Part shown: positions 1 to 6,594 of the stretch, one piece after another | How the letters are laid out: each line of letters opens with the position of its first letter | How positions within the stretch are numbered: position 1 is the stretch's first letter | Source of the DNA: Oscillospiraceae bacterium | Lineage (GTDB): Bacteria; Bacillota; Clostridia; Oscillospirales; Ruminococcaceae | Direction of reading: 5' to 3' | NCBI GenBank assembly: GCA_017394475.1 | Contig: JAFPYQ010000286.1 | Span: 1-8,584, forward strand | DNA: 8,584 bases | The notes under the pieces: generated by a model | What the model saw: the letters and a program-made list of their open reading frames with translations, nothing else | Told to the model about the DNA's origin: nothing | The model's database searches: none | Translations under genes and position numbers: made by a program

Positions 1-1
1 C

Positions 2-601
2 TCCGTGCTCCATGAGGATGCCATATTCCCCGTGCGCACAGCGGGCATACCCATAAATATCCGCAACACCAATGCCCCCGAGGATCCGGGCACTATGATC
101 CTTTCGGATACCGCCCAGACCTCTAAGTACACCATAACGGGCATCGCGGGCAAGAAGGGCTTTTCCGTCATCCAGATAGAAAAGGATATGATGAATTCCG
201 AGATAGGCTTCGGGAAGAATATCCTTCGTTCCCTTGAAAAGAACAATGTTGCCTTTGAGCACATGCCTTCGGGAATAGATACCATGAGCGTCATCGTTTC
301 CTCCGAAACACTTATCGGCAAGGAAAAGGCCGTGCTCGATGAGATAAACTTCCGCTGCCACCCCGACAGGATGGAGATCGAGAACAATCTGGCTCTCATC
401 GCAGTCGTAGGGAGGGGCATGAAGAAGACCCGCGGCACCGCAGGCAGGGTATTCTCCGCTCTTGCTCATGCAAGGGTCAATGTAAAGATGATAGATCAGG
501 GCTCCTCCGAGCTCAACATAATCATCGGCGTTGAGGAAGAGGACTTCGAGGCTGCCACAAGGGCGATCTACGATATGTTCGTCCTCACTGCACAGGGGTA
601 A
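2..601 (+). CDS. lysC: Aspartate kinase, C-terminal part (5' truncated by the window)
   Basis: This is the last 199 residues of an aspartate kinase, the cytosolic enzyme that phosphorylates aspartate to start Lys, Thr and Met synthesis. The reading frame is open through the window edge, so the GTG at 5 is an internal Val codon and not a start. Visible residues 2-31 match the end of the kinase domain (VLHEDAIFPV, then AGIPINIRNTN and PEDPGT). Two ACT domains follow: the first at about 46-102, beginning ITGIAGKKGFSVIQIE, and the second at about 128-195, with the family-typical VKMIDQGSSELNII segment. ACT domains of this family bind amino-acid effectors or mediate dimer contacts. Which amino acid inhibits this enzyme cannot be read from the sequence. 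The stop codon TAA shares its last base with an ATG of the next gene (TAATG), which suggests translational coupling. The family call is very secure. The symbol lysC rather than ask or thrA is a convention. Confidence 0.95.
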   Translation, partial: SVLHEDAIFPVRTAGIPINIRNTNAPEDPGTMILSDTAQTSKYTITGIAGKKGFSVIQIEKDMMNSEIGFGKNILRSLEKNNVAFEHMPSGIDTMSVIVSSETLIGKEKAVLDEINFRCHPDRMEIENNLALIAVVGRGMKKTRGTAGRVFSALAHARVNVKMIDQGSSELNIIIGVEEEDFEAATRAIYDMFVLTAQG

Positions 602-609
602 TGGGGGTA

Positions 610-1416
610 ATGAAAACAGGACGAATCGCAGCGGGCATCATGAGCCTTGTATTTGCATGCGCACTCACGGGATGTATAGGAAATCCCTCCGTCAAAACGC
701 CTGCAGCAACAGAAGCTGTTGTCACAGAAAACAGGGAAGCAGCAGAGGTCACCACTATGGACGAACAGACAAAGCGCCGTGAGCGCAGTGTACAGGTATG
801 CACTTCAAAGGGCATAAAGACCAATGCGGGACTGCCGCTGCTGCCTGCGGAAAGCGAAACTGCCGTAAGGGATATGGATACGGTGTGCCGCAGGGCTGTG
901 GCATCACTCATTGTCATTCAGATAACATTTGAAAGAATAGACAACAATAAAGAGAATATAGACTTTTTTATCGGGGAACTGAAAAGATACGGCGTTGAAA
1001 ACGACCTGCTCCCCGCAGAACAGCGCGTTGTTGACGGGAGCTGTTCACAGCAGGATCTGATAAATGTCCAGTGGGAATATGAGTGCTACTGGTCGTTGGT
1101 GTGGGCACTGGGTCTCATAGATGATATCACGGATGCAAGCGGATGCTGTGACTGCGAAAAGGCGATAAAGCTGGTTTCCGAGTGTGGGAGCCTTGATGAG
1201 TTCACAAAAAAGTGCAGTATGCGCTCTACGGCGGAGATACTGGATATGACAGACCTCTACTATTGCTATCACTGGGCAACGGTGGAAAAGCGCATACGTC
1301 CGGAAACAGCGGCGGGCGACCTTGATGAAGAAGTGGTGATGGAGCGGCGCAGAGGGCTCGAATGGCTCATTTCCGATGAGGAAGATGACTGGGCCGAGAT
1401 ATCACTGGATACATAA
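610..1416 (+). CDS. DUF4272-domain lipoprotein of unknown function
   Basis: A 268-residue protein starting MKTGRIAAG, with a hydrophobic segment and a lipobox LTGC (lipidated Cys22), so it is predicted to be a lipoprotein on the outer face of the membrane. A short linker follows. From about residue 55 to the end it matches, from memory, the DUF4272 family layout: LPLLPAE near 75-80, a W-E-Y-E-C then WALGLID block at 155-171, AEILDMTDLYYCYHWA at 208-223, VVMERRRGLEWL at 242-253, and a terminal DDW...SLDT. The function of DUF4272 is not known to me, and no catalytic residues are evident. The mature part has ten Cys besides the lipidated one, including CCDC at 179-182. I chose ATG 610 because AGGGG at 594-598 is well placed for it. 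ATG 601, overlapping the previous stop, would add three residues (MGV). The gene lies between aspartate kinase and citrate synthase with no terminator on either side. Confidence 0.85.
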   Translation: MKTGRIAAGIMSLVFACALTGCIGNPSVKTPAATEAVVTENREAAEVTTMDEQTKRRERSVQVCTSKGIKTNAGLPLLPAESETAVRDMDTVCRRAVASLIVIQITFERIDNNKENIDFFIGELKRYGVENDLLPAEQRVVDGSCSQQDLINVQWEYECYWSLVWALGLIDDITDASGCCDCEKAIKLVSECGSLDEFTKKCSMRSTAEILDMTDLYYCYHWATVEKRIRPETAAGDLDEEVVMERRRGLEWLISDEEDDWAEISLDT

Positions 1417-1463
1417 AAGCCGGCGGGAGGCTTTCGGATACCCGCTTGAAGGTGGTCTTGATT

Positions 1464-2801
1464 ATGGATAATATACAGGCATTGTACGATGCCTACGCAC
1501 GGGAGAACCACATAGATCCCAAATACTATGAGGCGTACAATGTAAAGAGAGGACTGCGCAACCCCGATGGTTCGGGCGTTCTCGCAGGCGTCACAAAGAT
1601 ATGCAATGTCCACGGTTATGTGCTTTCGGAGGGTGAGAAGACCCCCGATGAAGGAAGGCTCATTTTCCGCGGGTATGAGATAAATGACCTTGTGAACAAT
1701 GTGGTAGCCGAAAACAGGTTCGGCTATGAGGAGATAGCCTATCTCCTGCTCACAGGCGAGCTCCCCACAAGGGAGGAGCTTGAAAGCTTCCGCGATCTGC
1801 TCGATGAGAGGCGCGAGCTCCCCCACGGCTTTTTTGAGGATATGATCCTCAAAGCCCCCTCCAAGAATATCATGAACAAGCTGGCGCGTTCCGTGCTGTC
1901 CATGTATTCCTATGATGATGATCCCGATACCATAACACCTCAGCACGAGGTGGAGACGGCTATCTCCATAATTGCGAAGATGCCCGTTTTCATGGTAAAT
2001 GCCTATATGGTGAAGCAGCGCTATTTCGAGAATGAAACGCTGTATATGCACCCGCTGATACCCGGGCTCTCTACCTCGGAGATGATACTTTCCCTCCTCA
2101 GACCCGACAGGAAGTACACCGATGAGGAAGCAAAGCTCCTTGATATCATGCTCATGATACACGCAGAGCACGGCGGAGGAAACAACTCCACCTTCACCTG
2201 CCGTGTGCTCTCCTCCTCGGGAACAGACCCCTATTCCGCATATTCCGCGGCCATAGGCTCACTGAAAGGCCCCCGTCACGGCGGCGCCAATCATAAGGTG
2301 CTGCAGATGCACAGGGAGATCATGGAAAATGTCAAGGACTGGGACAATGACGACGAGGTGGCAGGATATCTCACCAAGATACTCACCAAGCAGGCAGGCG
2401 ACGGTTCAGGTCTTATTTACGGCATGGGTCATGCTGTGTACACCCTTTCCGACCCCCGTGCGGTGATACTCAAGAAAAACGCAGAGAAAATGGCGATAGG
2501 CAGCGAGTACGAGCCGGAATACCGCCTGCTCGAGACCATCGAGCGCCTCACTCCCGAGCTTATGAAGACCGTCAAGGGCTCCGACAAGGAGATGTGCGCG
2601 AATGTGGATATGTACTCGGGGCTTGTTTACAAGATGCTGGGCATCCCCGAAGATCTGTTCACTCCCCTCTTTGCAGTTTCGAGAATGGCAGGCTGGTGCG
2701 CTCACCGCTTTGAAGAGTGCGTGACAGGCAACAGGATAATCCGCCCTGCATACAAGTCGGTGACAAAAAAACGCAGGTATGTCAGGATAGAAGAAAGATA
2801 A
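1464..2801 (+). CDS. gltA: Citrate synthase
   Basis: A 445-residue citrate synthase condensing acetyl-CoA and oxaloacetate to citrate in the cytosol. In an anaerobe of this kind it probably serves 2-oxoglutarate and glutamate synthesis rather than a full TCA cycle (inference). The active-site regions are intact: His236 in HAEHGGGN, His272 in GPRHGGAN, His323 in GMGHAVY and Asp382 in NVDMYSG, corresponding to the catalytic His/His/Asp set of the family. The C-terminal block LFTPLFAVSRMAGWCAHR is typical. The N-terminal region with GRLIFRGYEINDL is also family-like. I prefer ATG 1464 because AAGGTGG at 1449-1455 is well spaced for it. A TTG at 1446 in the same frame would add six residues but has no ribosome binding site. 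A 2-methylcitrate synthase activity cannot be excluded by sequence, but no prp genes are nearby. The gene ends 12 bases before recA, so the two are probably co-transcribed. Confidence 0.95.
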   Translation: MDNIQALYDAYARENHIDPKYYEAYNVKRGLRNPDGSGVLAGVTKICNVHGYVLSEGEKTPDEGRLIFRGYEINDLVNNVVAENRFGYEEIAYLLLTGELPTREELESFRDLLDERRELPHGFFEDMILKAPSKNIMNKLARSVLSMYSYDDDPDTITPQHEVETAISIIAKMPVFMVNAYMVKQRYFENETLYMHPLIPGLSTSEMILSLLRPDRKYTDEEAKLLDIMLMIHAEHGGGNNSTFTCRVLSSSGTDPYSAYSAAIGSLKGPRHGGANHKVLQMHREIMENVKDWDNDDEVAGYLTKILTKQAGDGSGLIYGMGHAVYTLSDPRAVILKKNAEKMAIGSEYEPEYRLLETIERLTPELMKTVKGSDKEMCANVDMYSGLVYKMLGIPEDLFTPLFAVSRMAGWCAHRFEECVTGNRIIRPAYKSVTKKRRYVRIEER

Positions 2802-2813
2802 CAGAGGATAACT

Positions 2814-4031
2814 ATGGCAGATAAGAAGAAAAAGGCTCTCCCCTCCCTCAAGCAGGTGTCGGGAGATGAAAAGAAGATAGCTCTTGAAGCAGCCCTTGCC
2901 CATATAGAAAAGGAATACGGAAAGGGCGCCATCATGCGCCTGGGTTCCCGCCCCGACATGAATGTTGAGGTGATACCCACAGGCTCTCTCACCCTTGATA
3001 TGGCTCTTGGTGTGGGAGGACTTCCCAGAGGCCGCATCATCGAGGTATACGGTTCAGAGAGCTCCGGTAAGACCACCCTTGCCCTCCACTGCATAGCAGA
3101 GGCTCAGAAGCTGGGCGGTTATGTGGCATTCATAGATGTTGAGCACGCGCTCGACCCCACCTATGCAGCAGCATTGGGCGTAAACCTGGATGACCTGCTG
3201 GTATCCCAGCCCGACAGCGGTGAACAGGCTCTGGAGATCGCAGAGGAGCTCATCCGTTCGGGTGCTCTGGATATGATCGTTATCGACTCCGTTGCAGCTA
3301 TGGTCACCAAGGCTGAGATAGAGGGCGATATGGGCGATGCCCATGTGGGTCTGCTGGCAAGGCTCATGTCACAGGCCATGAGAAAGCTCACCGCGGCTAT
3401 ATCCAAGACAAATACCGTGGCCATCTTCATCAACCAGATACGCGAGAAGATAGGCGGCGTGGCATACGGCAACAATGAGACCACCCCCGGCGGCCGTGCG
3501 CTGAAATTCTATTCCTCCGTAAGAATAGAGATAAAGTACGGCACAAAGATCAAGTCCGGCGATGATGTGACAGGACGAATAGCCCTTGTTAAGGTAGTCA
3601 AGAACAAGGTGGCTCCCCCCTTCAAGGAGTGCCAGTTCGATATCATGTACGGCACGGGCATCGACCGCATGGGCGAGATAATAGACCTGGCGGTGGATCT
3701 GAAGATAATAAAGAAGAGCGGCTCCTGGTTCAGCTATGAAAAGGAAAAGATAGCCCAGGGACGCGATGCCGCAAAGAAATACCTGAAGGAGCATCCCGAT
3801 GTCCAGGAGGAGATCGTGAAGCTCATCTACGAAAAGCGCGAAGAGGTAGAAAAGAACCTTGCGGAAAAGGCAAAGGCGGAAAGAAGACTTGCAAGTGCCG
3901 ATACAGAGAGCACAAAGCAGCTCGATGAGCTCCTTTCCGATGAGGAATCCCCCGAAGAGGGAACTGTTTCCCTTGCCTCGGAGATAAGCGTCGATCCCGA
4001 CGATGACTATTCCGAATTCACTCCCGAGTAA
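2814..4031 (+). CDS. recA: RecA recombinase
   Basis: A 405-residue RecA, the ATP-dependent strand-exchange protein of homologous recombination that also stimulates LexA self-cleavage. Landmarks in order: Walker A GSESSGKT at 80-87, catalytic Glu110 in DVEHALD, Walker B MIVIDSV at 154-160, loop L1 around 169-178 ([10 protein letters not shown]), loop L2 around 210-225, and [11 protein letters not shown] at 260-270. A helical, charged C-terminal region from about 335 ends in an acidic tail (371-405), which in the family is autoregulatory. It is longer than E. coli RecA (about 353), mainly through this tail. Oddities: Ser81 where Pro is usual in Walker A, Thr165 where Pro is usual before KAEIEG, and loop L2 reading [13 protein letters not shown], one residue longer than KIGVMFGNPETT of E. 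coli. ATG 2814 follows AGAGGA at 2803-2808. No LexA-type operator is visible upstream, and no recX follows. The identity is secure. Confidence 0.98.
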   Translation: MADKKKKALPSLKQVSGDEKKIALEAALAHIEKEYGKGAIMRLGSRPDMNVEVIPTGSLTLDMALGVGGLPRGRIIEVYGSESSGKTTLALHCIAEAQKLGGYVAFIDVEHALDPTYAAALGVNLDDLLVSQPDSGEQALEIAEELIRSGALDMIVIDSVAAMVTKAEIEGDMGDAHVGLLARLMSQAMRKLTAAISKTNTVAIFINQIREKIGGVAYGNNETTPGGRALKFYSSVRIEIKYGTKIKSGDDVTGRIALVKVVKNKVAPPFKECQFDIMYGTGIDRMGEIIDLAVDLKIIKKSGSWFSYEKEKIAQGRDAAKKYLKEHPDVQEEIVKLIYEKREEVEKNLAEKAKAERRLASADTESTKQLDELLSDEESPEEGTVSLASEISVDPDDDYSEFTPE

Positions 4032-4051
4032 AAGATAAAAGAGGTTTAGAT

Positions 4052-4873
4052 ATGAGCTGTAATTCAGAATGCGGCAGCTGCGGCGTAGCAGGCTGCGGGC
4101 AGAGAAAGGAAGACAACAGCTTTGCCGTCCCCCTTGCAGAAGGCTCAACGGTAAAGAAGGTAATAGGCGTCGTCAGCGGTAAGGGCGGCGTGGGCAAATC
4201 TCTCATCACGGGACTGCTTGCATCCCGCTTTGCAAAGACACATAAGACCGCCATACTCGATGCGGATATAACAGGCCCGTCCATCCCGAAGATGTTCGGC
4301 ATAACAGAGCGCGCAGCAGGCTCGGAAAAGGGGCTGATCCCCGTGGAAACTGCCACGGGCATAAAGCTCATGAGCATAAATCTGCTGCTGGAGAGCCCAG
4401 AGATGCCCGTTATATGGAGAGGCCCCGTCATAGCGGGCGTTGTAAAGCAGTTCTGGGGCGAGGTGCTCTGGGGCGATGTTGACTATATGTTCGTGGATAT
4501 GCCTCCGGGAACAGGTGATGTTCCCCTGACGGTGTTCCAGTCGCTGCCCATTTCGGGCATAATCGTTGTGGCATCCCCGCAGGAGCTGGTGTCCATGATA
4601 GTGGGCAAGGCTGTGGGCATGGCGAATATGATGAACATCCCCATACTGGGCATAGTTGAGAACATGAGCTATGTTGAATGTCCGGACTGCGGAAAGAAGA
4701 TATACCTCTACGGCGAGAGCCATGTAGAGGAGGCTGCAAAGGAATACGGCCTTGACCTTCTGGGAAGTGTCCCTGTGGATCCGCTGATAGCAAAGTGCTG
4801 TGACAACGGTGAGCTTGAAAAGATGGAAGATCGCTGGCTCGATGCGGCTGCTGCAAAGATAATCGCAACATAA
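4052..4873 (+). CDS. mrp: Mrp/NBP35-family Fe-S cluster carrier ATPase
   Basis: A 273-residue P-loop ATPase of the Mrp/NBP35 (ApbC) family, cytosolic proteins that hold Fe-S clusters at a dimer interface and pass them to target proteins. Visible features: a deviant Walker A GKGGVGKS at 43-50, ILDADITGPSIP at 68-79, the family signature VDMPPGTGD at 148-156, and the cluster-binding CPDC pair (Cys210, Cys213). The first 15 residues carry four Cys (3, 7, 10 and 15; MSCNSECGSCGVAGC), resembling the N-terminal cluster motif of NBP35-type proteins with tighter spacing. The domain otherwise keeps the usual family length. ATG 4052 is preceded by AGAGG at 4039-4043. The gene starts 20 bases after recA and is followed at once by a terminator, so it appears to be the last gene of the run. 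Its client proteins cannot be inferred from the neighbours. Confidence 0.95.
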   Translation: MSCNSECGSCGVAGCGQRKEDNSFAVPLAEGSTVKKVIGVVSGKGGVGKSLITGLLASRFAKTHKTAILDADITGPSIPKMFGITERAAGSEKGLIPVETATGIKLMSINLLLESPEMPVIWRGPVIAGVVKQFWGEVLWGDVDYMFVDMPPGTGDVPLTVFQSLPISGIIVVASPQELVSMIVGKAVGMANMMNIPILGIVENMSYVECPDCGKKIYLYGESHVEEAAKEYGLDLLGSVPVDPLIAKCCDNGELEKMEDRWLDAAAAKIIAT

Positions 4874-4877
4874 GATA

Positions 4878-4933
4878 AAAAAGCTGTACTTTGGTTTTTC
4901 TATAAAACATATAGAAAAAGTACAGCTTTTTCT
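4878..4933 (+). terminator. Rho-independent terminator after mrp, probably bidirectional
   Basis: A 12-bp perfect outer stem pairs 4878-4889 (AAAAAGCTGTAC) with 4920-4931 (GTACAGCTTTTT). Inside it a second 10-bp stem pairs 4895-4904 (TTTTTCTATA) with 4910-4919 (TATAGAAAAA) around an AAACA loop, with TTTGG left unpaired on the 5' side. The descending arm ends in TTTTTCT. It starts four bases after the mrp stop. The A-run on the 5' arm becomes a T-run on the other strand, so it could also stop transcription coming from the right. Confidence 0.9.
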
Positions 4934-4947
4934 AAAAAGTATGGGGT

Positions 4948-5013
4948 CAAGGGGTGGAACCCCTTGCGGAAGTTAAGAGGGCAGCGCCCTCTTTATGCGG
5001 AACAAAGTTCCGC
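4948..5013. repeat. Three consecutive perfect hairpins with three-base loops
   Basis: Hairpin 1 (4948-4966) has an 8-bp stem CAAGGGGT/ACCCCTTG with loop GGA. Hairpin 2 (4975-4993) has an 8-bp stem AAGAGGGC/GCCCTCTT with loop AGC. Hairpin 3 (4997-5013) has a 7-bp stem GCGGAAC/GTTCCGC with loop AAA. All are perfect and all have exactly three loop bases, but the stem sequences differ, so they share architecture rather than sequence. They have no T-run and do not look like terminators. They could be a REP/MITE-like intergenic element or structured RNA segments, and no function can be assigned. Confidence 0.75.
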
Positions 5014-5072
5014 CGCAGCACAAACCAACAGCCAAGTCAAAAAAAGCAGACAAAAAGCCAAAGAAAAGAACC

Positions 5073-5159
5073 TAAAAAAGCCGCCGCACGAAAAGCCATA
5101 GAAATGCAGTTACAAACCGATTTGCGCAAACAAAACAGATCCGACAACGTGCGGCGGCT
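5073..5159 (-). terminator. 12-bp GC-rich inverted repeat; possible minus-strand terminator
   Basis: AGCCGCCGCACG at 5079-5090 is the exact reverse complement of CGTGCGGCGGCT at 5148-5159, separated by a 57-base spacer that itself contains the palindrome TTTGCGCAAA at 5121-5130. Read on the minus strand, the second arm runs directly into a T-run (the complement of 5074-5078), the layout of an intrinsic terminator for transcription coming from the murG side. The loop is much larger than usual, which weakens the call. It may instead be the boundary of an intergenic element. Confidence 0.3.
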
Positions 5160-5187
5160 AAACTAACATATCAGCACAGAGCAGGAG

Positions 5188-5233
5188 CAACGTCGCAGAC
5201 GTTGTGAACTGCGGGCGGACAAAGTCCGCAGTT
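5188..5233. repeat. Two further triloop hairpins
   Basis: Hairpin 4 (5188-5204) has a 7-bp stem CAACGTC/GACGTTG with loop GCA. Hairpin 5 (5215-5229) has a 6-bp stem GCGGAC/GTCCGC with loop AAA, close to hairpin 3 at 4997-5013. Hairpin 5 can alternatively extend outward by pairing AACTGC (5207-5212) with GCAGTT (5228-5233), leaving GGGC bulged. A T-rich stretch (TTTGTTTTTTT, 5240-5250) begins six bases after the extended stem, so this may also act as a weak terminator on the + strand. Confidence 0.65.
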
Positions 5234-5427
5234 ACCTCGTTTGTTTTTTTGAATAAAACGCTTGTTCTGACACTCGGTAGGTTTATTTGCTTGAGAATTT
5301 TGTATTGGAAAAGACACGCAGAGAACGGATGCTTAAAAAAGCACCGAATAAAAGGAGCGCAGTCCGGCACAAACAGATAGCTTTGGCAAAAACGTATATG
5401 ATCAGTTGAAAAAGTGATGAAATAAAA

Positions 5428-6555
5428 ATGAGTAAAAAATTCATTCTTGCAGGCGGGGGCACCGCAGGGCATATAAACCCCGCCCTTGCCATAATCTCGA
5501 TAATAAAGGATCACCTGCCCGATGCACAGTTTTTGTATGTGGGCACTCCCAAGGGGATGGAGGCAAAGCTCGTCCCCATGGAGAAGATAGATTTCGCCCC
5601 CATGAGCGTCAGCGGATTCCAGAGGAAGATAACGCCCGAGAATATCGGAAGAAATATCAAGGCGGTGACACAGCTCGTCATGTCTGTCCCCCGTGCCGCT
5701 AAGATAATCAAGGACTTTGCGCCCGATATGGTGATAGGTACCGGGGGCTATGTCAGCGGGCCTATCGTCCGCGAGGCACAGGTCCACAAGATACCCACCC
5801 TTGTCCATGAGCAGAACGCCTATCCCGGTGCCACCACCAGGATGCTCGCCAAAAAGGCACGCACTGTCATGCTCACTATGGGCGAGGCCAAGAACTATAT
5901 TAAAGTGGGCGCCAACTGCGTCGTAACAGGGCTCCCCGTGCGCAAGGGCTTTGCGAAGCTGCCCGACAGAGCCGCTGCAAAGCGTGAACTGGGTCTGGAT
6001 GAAAATGCGCTGTGCATCTTTTCCTGGGGCGGTTCCCTGGGAGCGGGGGCAATAAACGACAGTGCCCTTGCACTGATAAAATGGGAGCGGGAGTGCGGTC
6101 AGAAGATGAGCCACATACATTCCTACGGGAAGATGGGGCATGATACCTTTGAAAAGAGCCTTTCGGATGCGGGCATAGACCCATCCTCGGAGGGGCTCAT
6201 CATAAAGGAATACATCCACAATATGGATACCTGCACCGCGGCTGCCGACCTTATAATATGCCGCAGCGGTGCTTCTGCCATAACAGAGCTTGAAGCTGCA
6301 GGCAGGGCGAGCATACTCATCCCCTCCCCCATCGTGGCGGGCAATCATCAGTACCACAATGCCATGGTGCTGGGAAATGCAGGTGCGGCAAAGGTGATAG
6401 AGCAGAAGGATCTCACCGATGAGCTGATACTTGATACGGTGAAGGAGCTCATCTCATCCCCGGACAGGATAAGGGAGCTTGAAGAAAAGGCTCACGGTGT
6501 GTTCGTCCCCGATACCAATGACAGGATCTGGGCTGAGATAGAGAAGAATCTTTGA
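5428..6555 (+). CDS. murG: MurG, UDP-GlcNAc:lipid I N-acetylglucosaminyltransferase
   Basis: A 375-residue MurG of normal family length. It adds GlcNAc to lipid I to make lipid II, the last cytoplasmic step of peptidoglycan precursor synthesis, at the inner face of the membrane. The N-terminal acceptor-side Rossmann domain has the Gly-rich loop GGGTAGHINP at 9-18 and HEQNAYPG at 127-134. The C-terminal donor domain has GGSLGA at 201-206, the nucleotide-sugar region RSGASAITELEAAG at 279-292 with Glu287 at the position of the ribose-binding Glu of the family, and NHQYHNA at 306-312. ATG 5428 is preceded by GTGAT at 5414-5418, a weak ribosome binding site that matches the downstream part of the consensus. 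murG usually sits in the dcw division/cell-wall cluster. Here no mur or fts gene is adjacent; the next gene encodes a lipoprotein 39 bases later. Confidence 0.97.
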   Translation: MSKKFILAGGGTAGHINPALAIISIIKDHLPDAQFLYVGTPKGMEAKLVPMEKIDFAPMSVSGFQRKITPENIGRNIKAVTQLVMSVPRAAKIIKDFAPDMVIGTGGYVSGPIVREAQVHKIPTLVHEQNAYPGATTRMLAKKARTVMLTMGEAKNYIKVGANCVVTGLPVRKGFAKLPDRAAAKRELGLDENALCIFSWGGSLGAGAINDSALALIKWERECGQKMSHIHSYGKMGHDTFEKSLSDAGIDPSSEGLIIKEYIHNMDTCTAAADLIICRSGASAITELEAAGRASILIPSPIVAGNHQYHNAMVLGNAGAAKVIEQKDLTDELILDTVKELISSPDRIRELEEKAHGVFVPDTNDRIWAEIEKNL

Positions 6556-6594
6556 TCACCGGTCACAAAAAAGATCAAGGAGAGAAAAAAGGAT

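Larger units (their letters stand above)
4934..5427. other. Gene-free intergenic gap with structured repeats
   Basis: I see no credible gene in these 494 bases. The gap contains five triloop hairpins in two groups (4948-5013 and 5188-5229), a stretch at 5011-5098 with only two T residues, a long-range 12-bp inverted repeat (5079-5090 with 5148-5159), and a T-rich stretch at 5240-5250. From 5251 to 5427 the sequence is AT-richer and featureless apart from a weak GCTT/AAGC hairpin near 5331-5342. The promoter of murG should be here or close by. The best -10-like hexamer is TATGAT at 5397-5402, but it lacks a matching -35 at normal spacing. No tRNA, rRNA or riboswitch fold is recognisable. Confidence 0.7.

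Noticed and set aside
1416..1434. AAAGCCGGCGGGAGGCTTT hairpin after the DUF4272 gene as a terminator
   Set aside because: The stem is only 6 bp and only three T bases end the stem with no T-run after it, so readthrough into citrate synthase is more likely.
1446..1463. TTG 1446 as the citrate synthase start
   Set aside because: AAGGTGG at 1449-1455 is inside this extension and correctly spaced for ATG 1464, so the six extra residues are probably not translated.
1269..2171. A 300-codon open frame on the minus strand opposite citrate synthase
   Set aside because: It is a shadow of the citrate synthase codon pattern, with no recognisable protein family and no ribosome binding site. The other long minus-strand frames opposite recA, mrp and murG are shadows for the same reason.
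4999..5011. GGAACAAAGTTCC as a possible LexA/SOS box
   Set aside because: The GAAC and GTTC halves are three bases apart rather than four, it is inside hairpin 3 of the array, and it is far downstream of recA.
4995..5075. A 26-codon ATG frame (MRNKVPPQHK...) with a Lys-rich end
   Set aside because: There is no ribosome binding site, it overlaps hairpin 3, and the Lys content follows from the A-rich sequence. It could be a remnant of coding DNA but cannot be supported.
4954..5166. A 70-codon open frame from a GTG, giving a Lys/Arg/Gln-rich peptide
   Set aside because: It starts inside triloop hairpin 1, runs through all the structured repeats, has no ribosome binding site, and its composition simply reflects the T-poor DNA.
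5374..5402. TATGAT (5397-5402) as the murG promoter -10
   Set aside because: No acceptable -35 lies 16-18 bases upstream. TTGGCA at 5383-5388 is only eight bases away, so the promoter is left unassigned.
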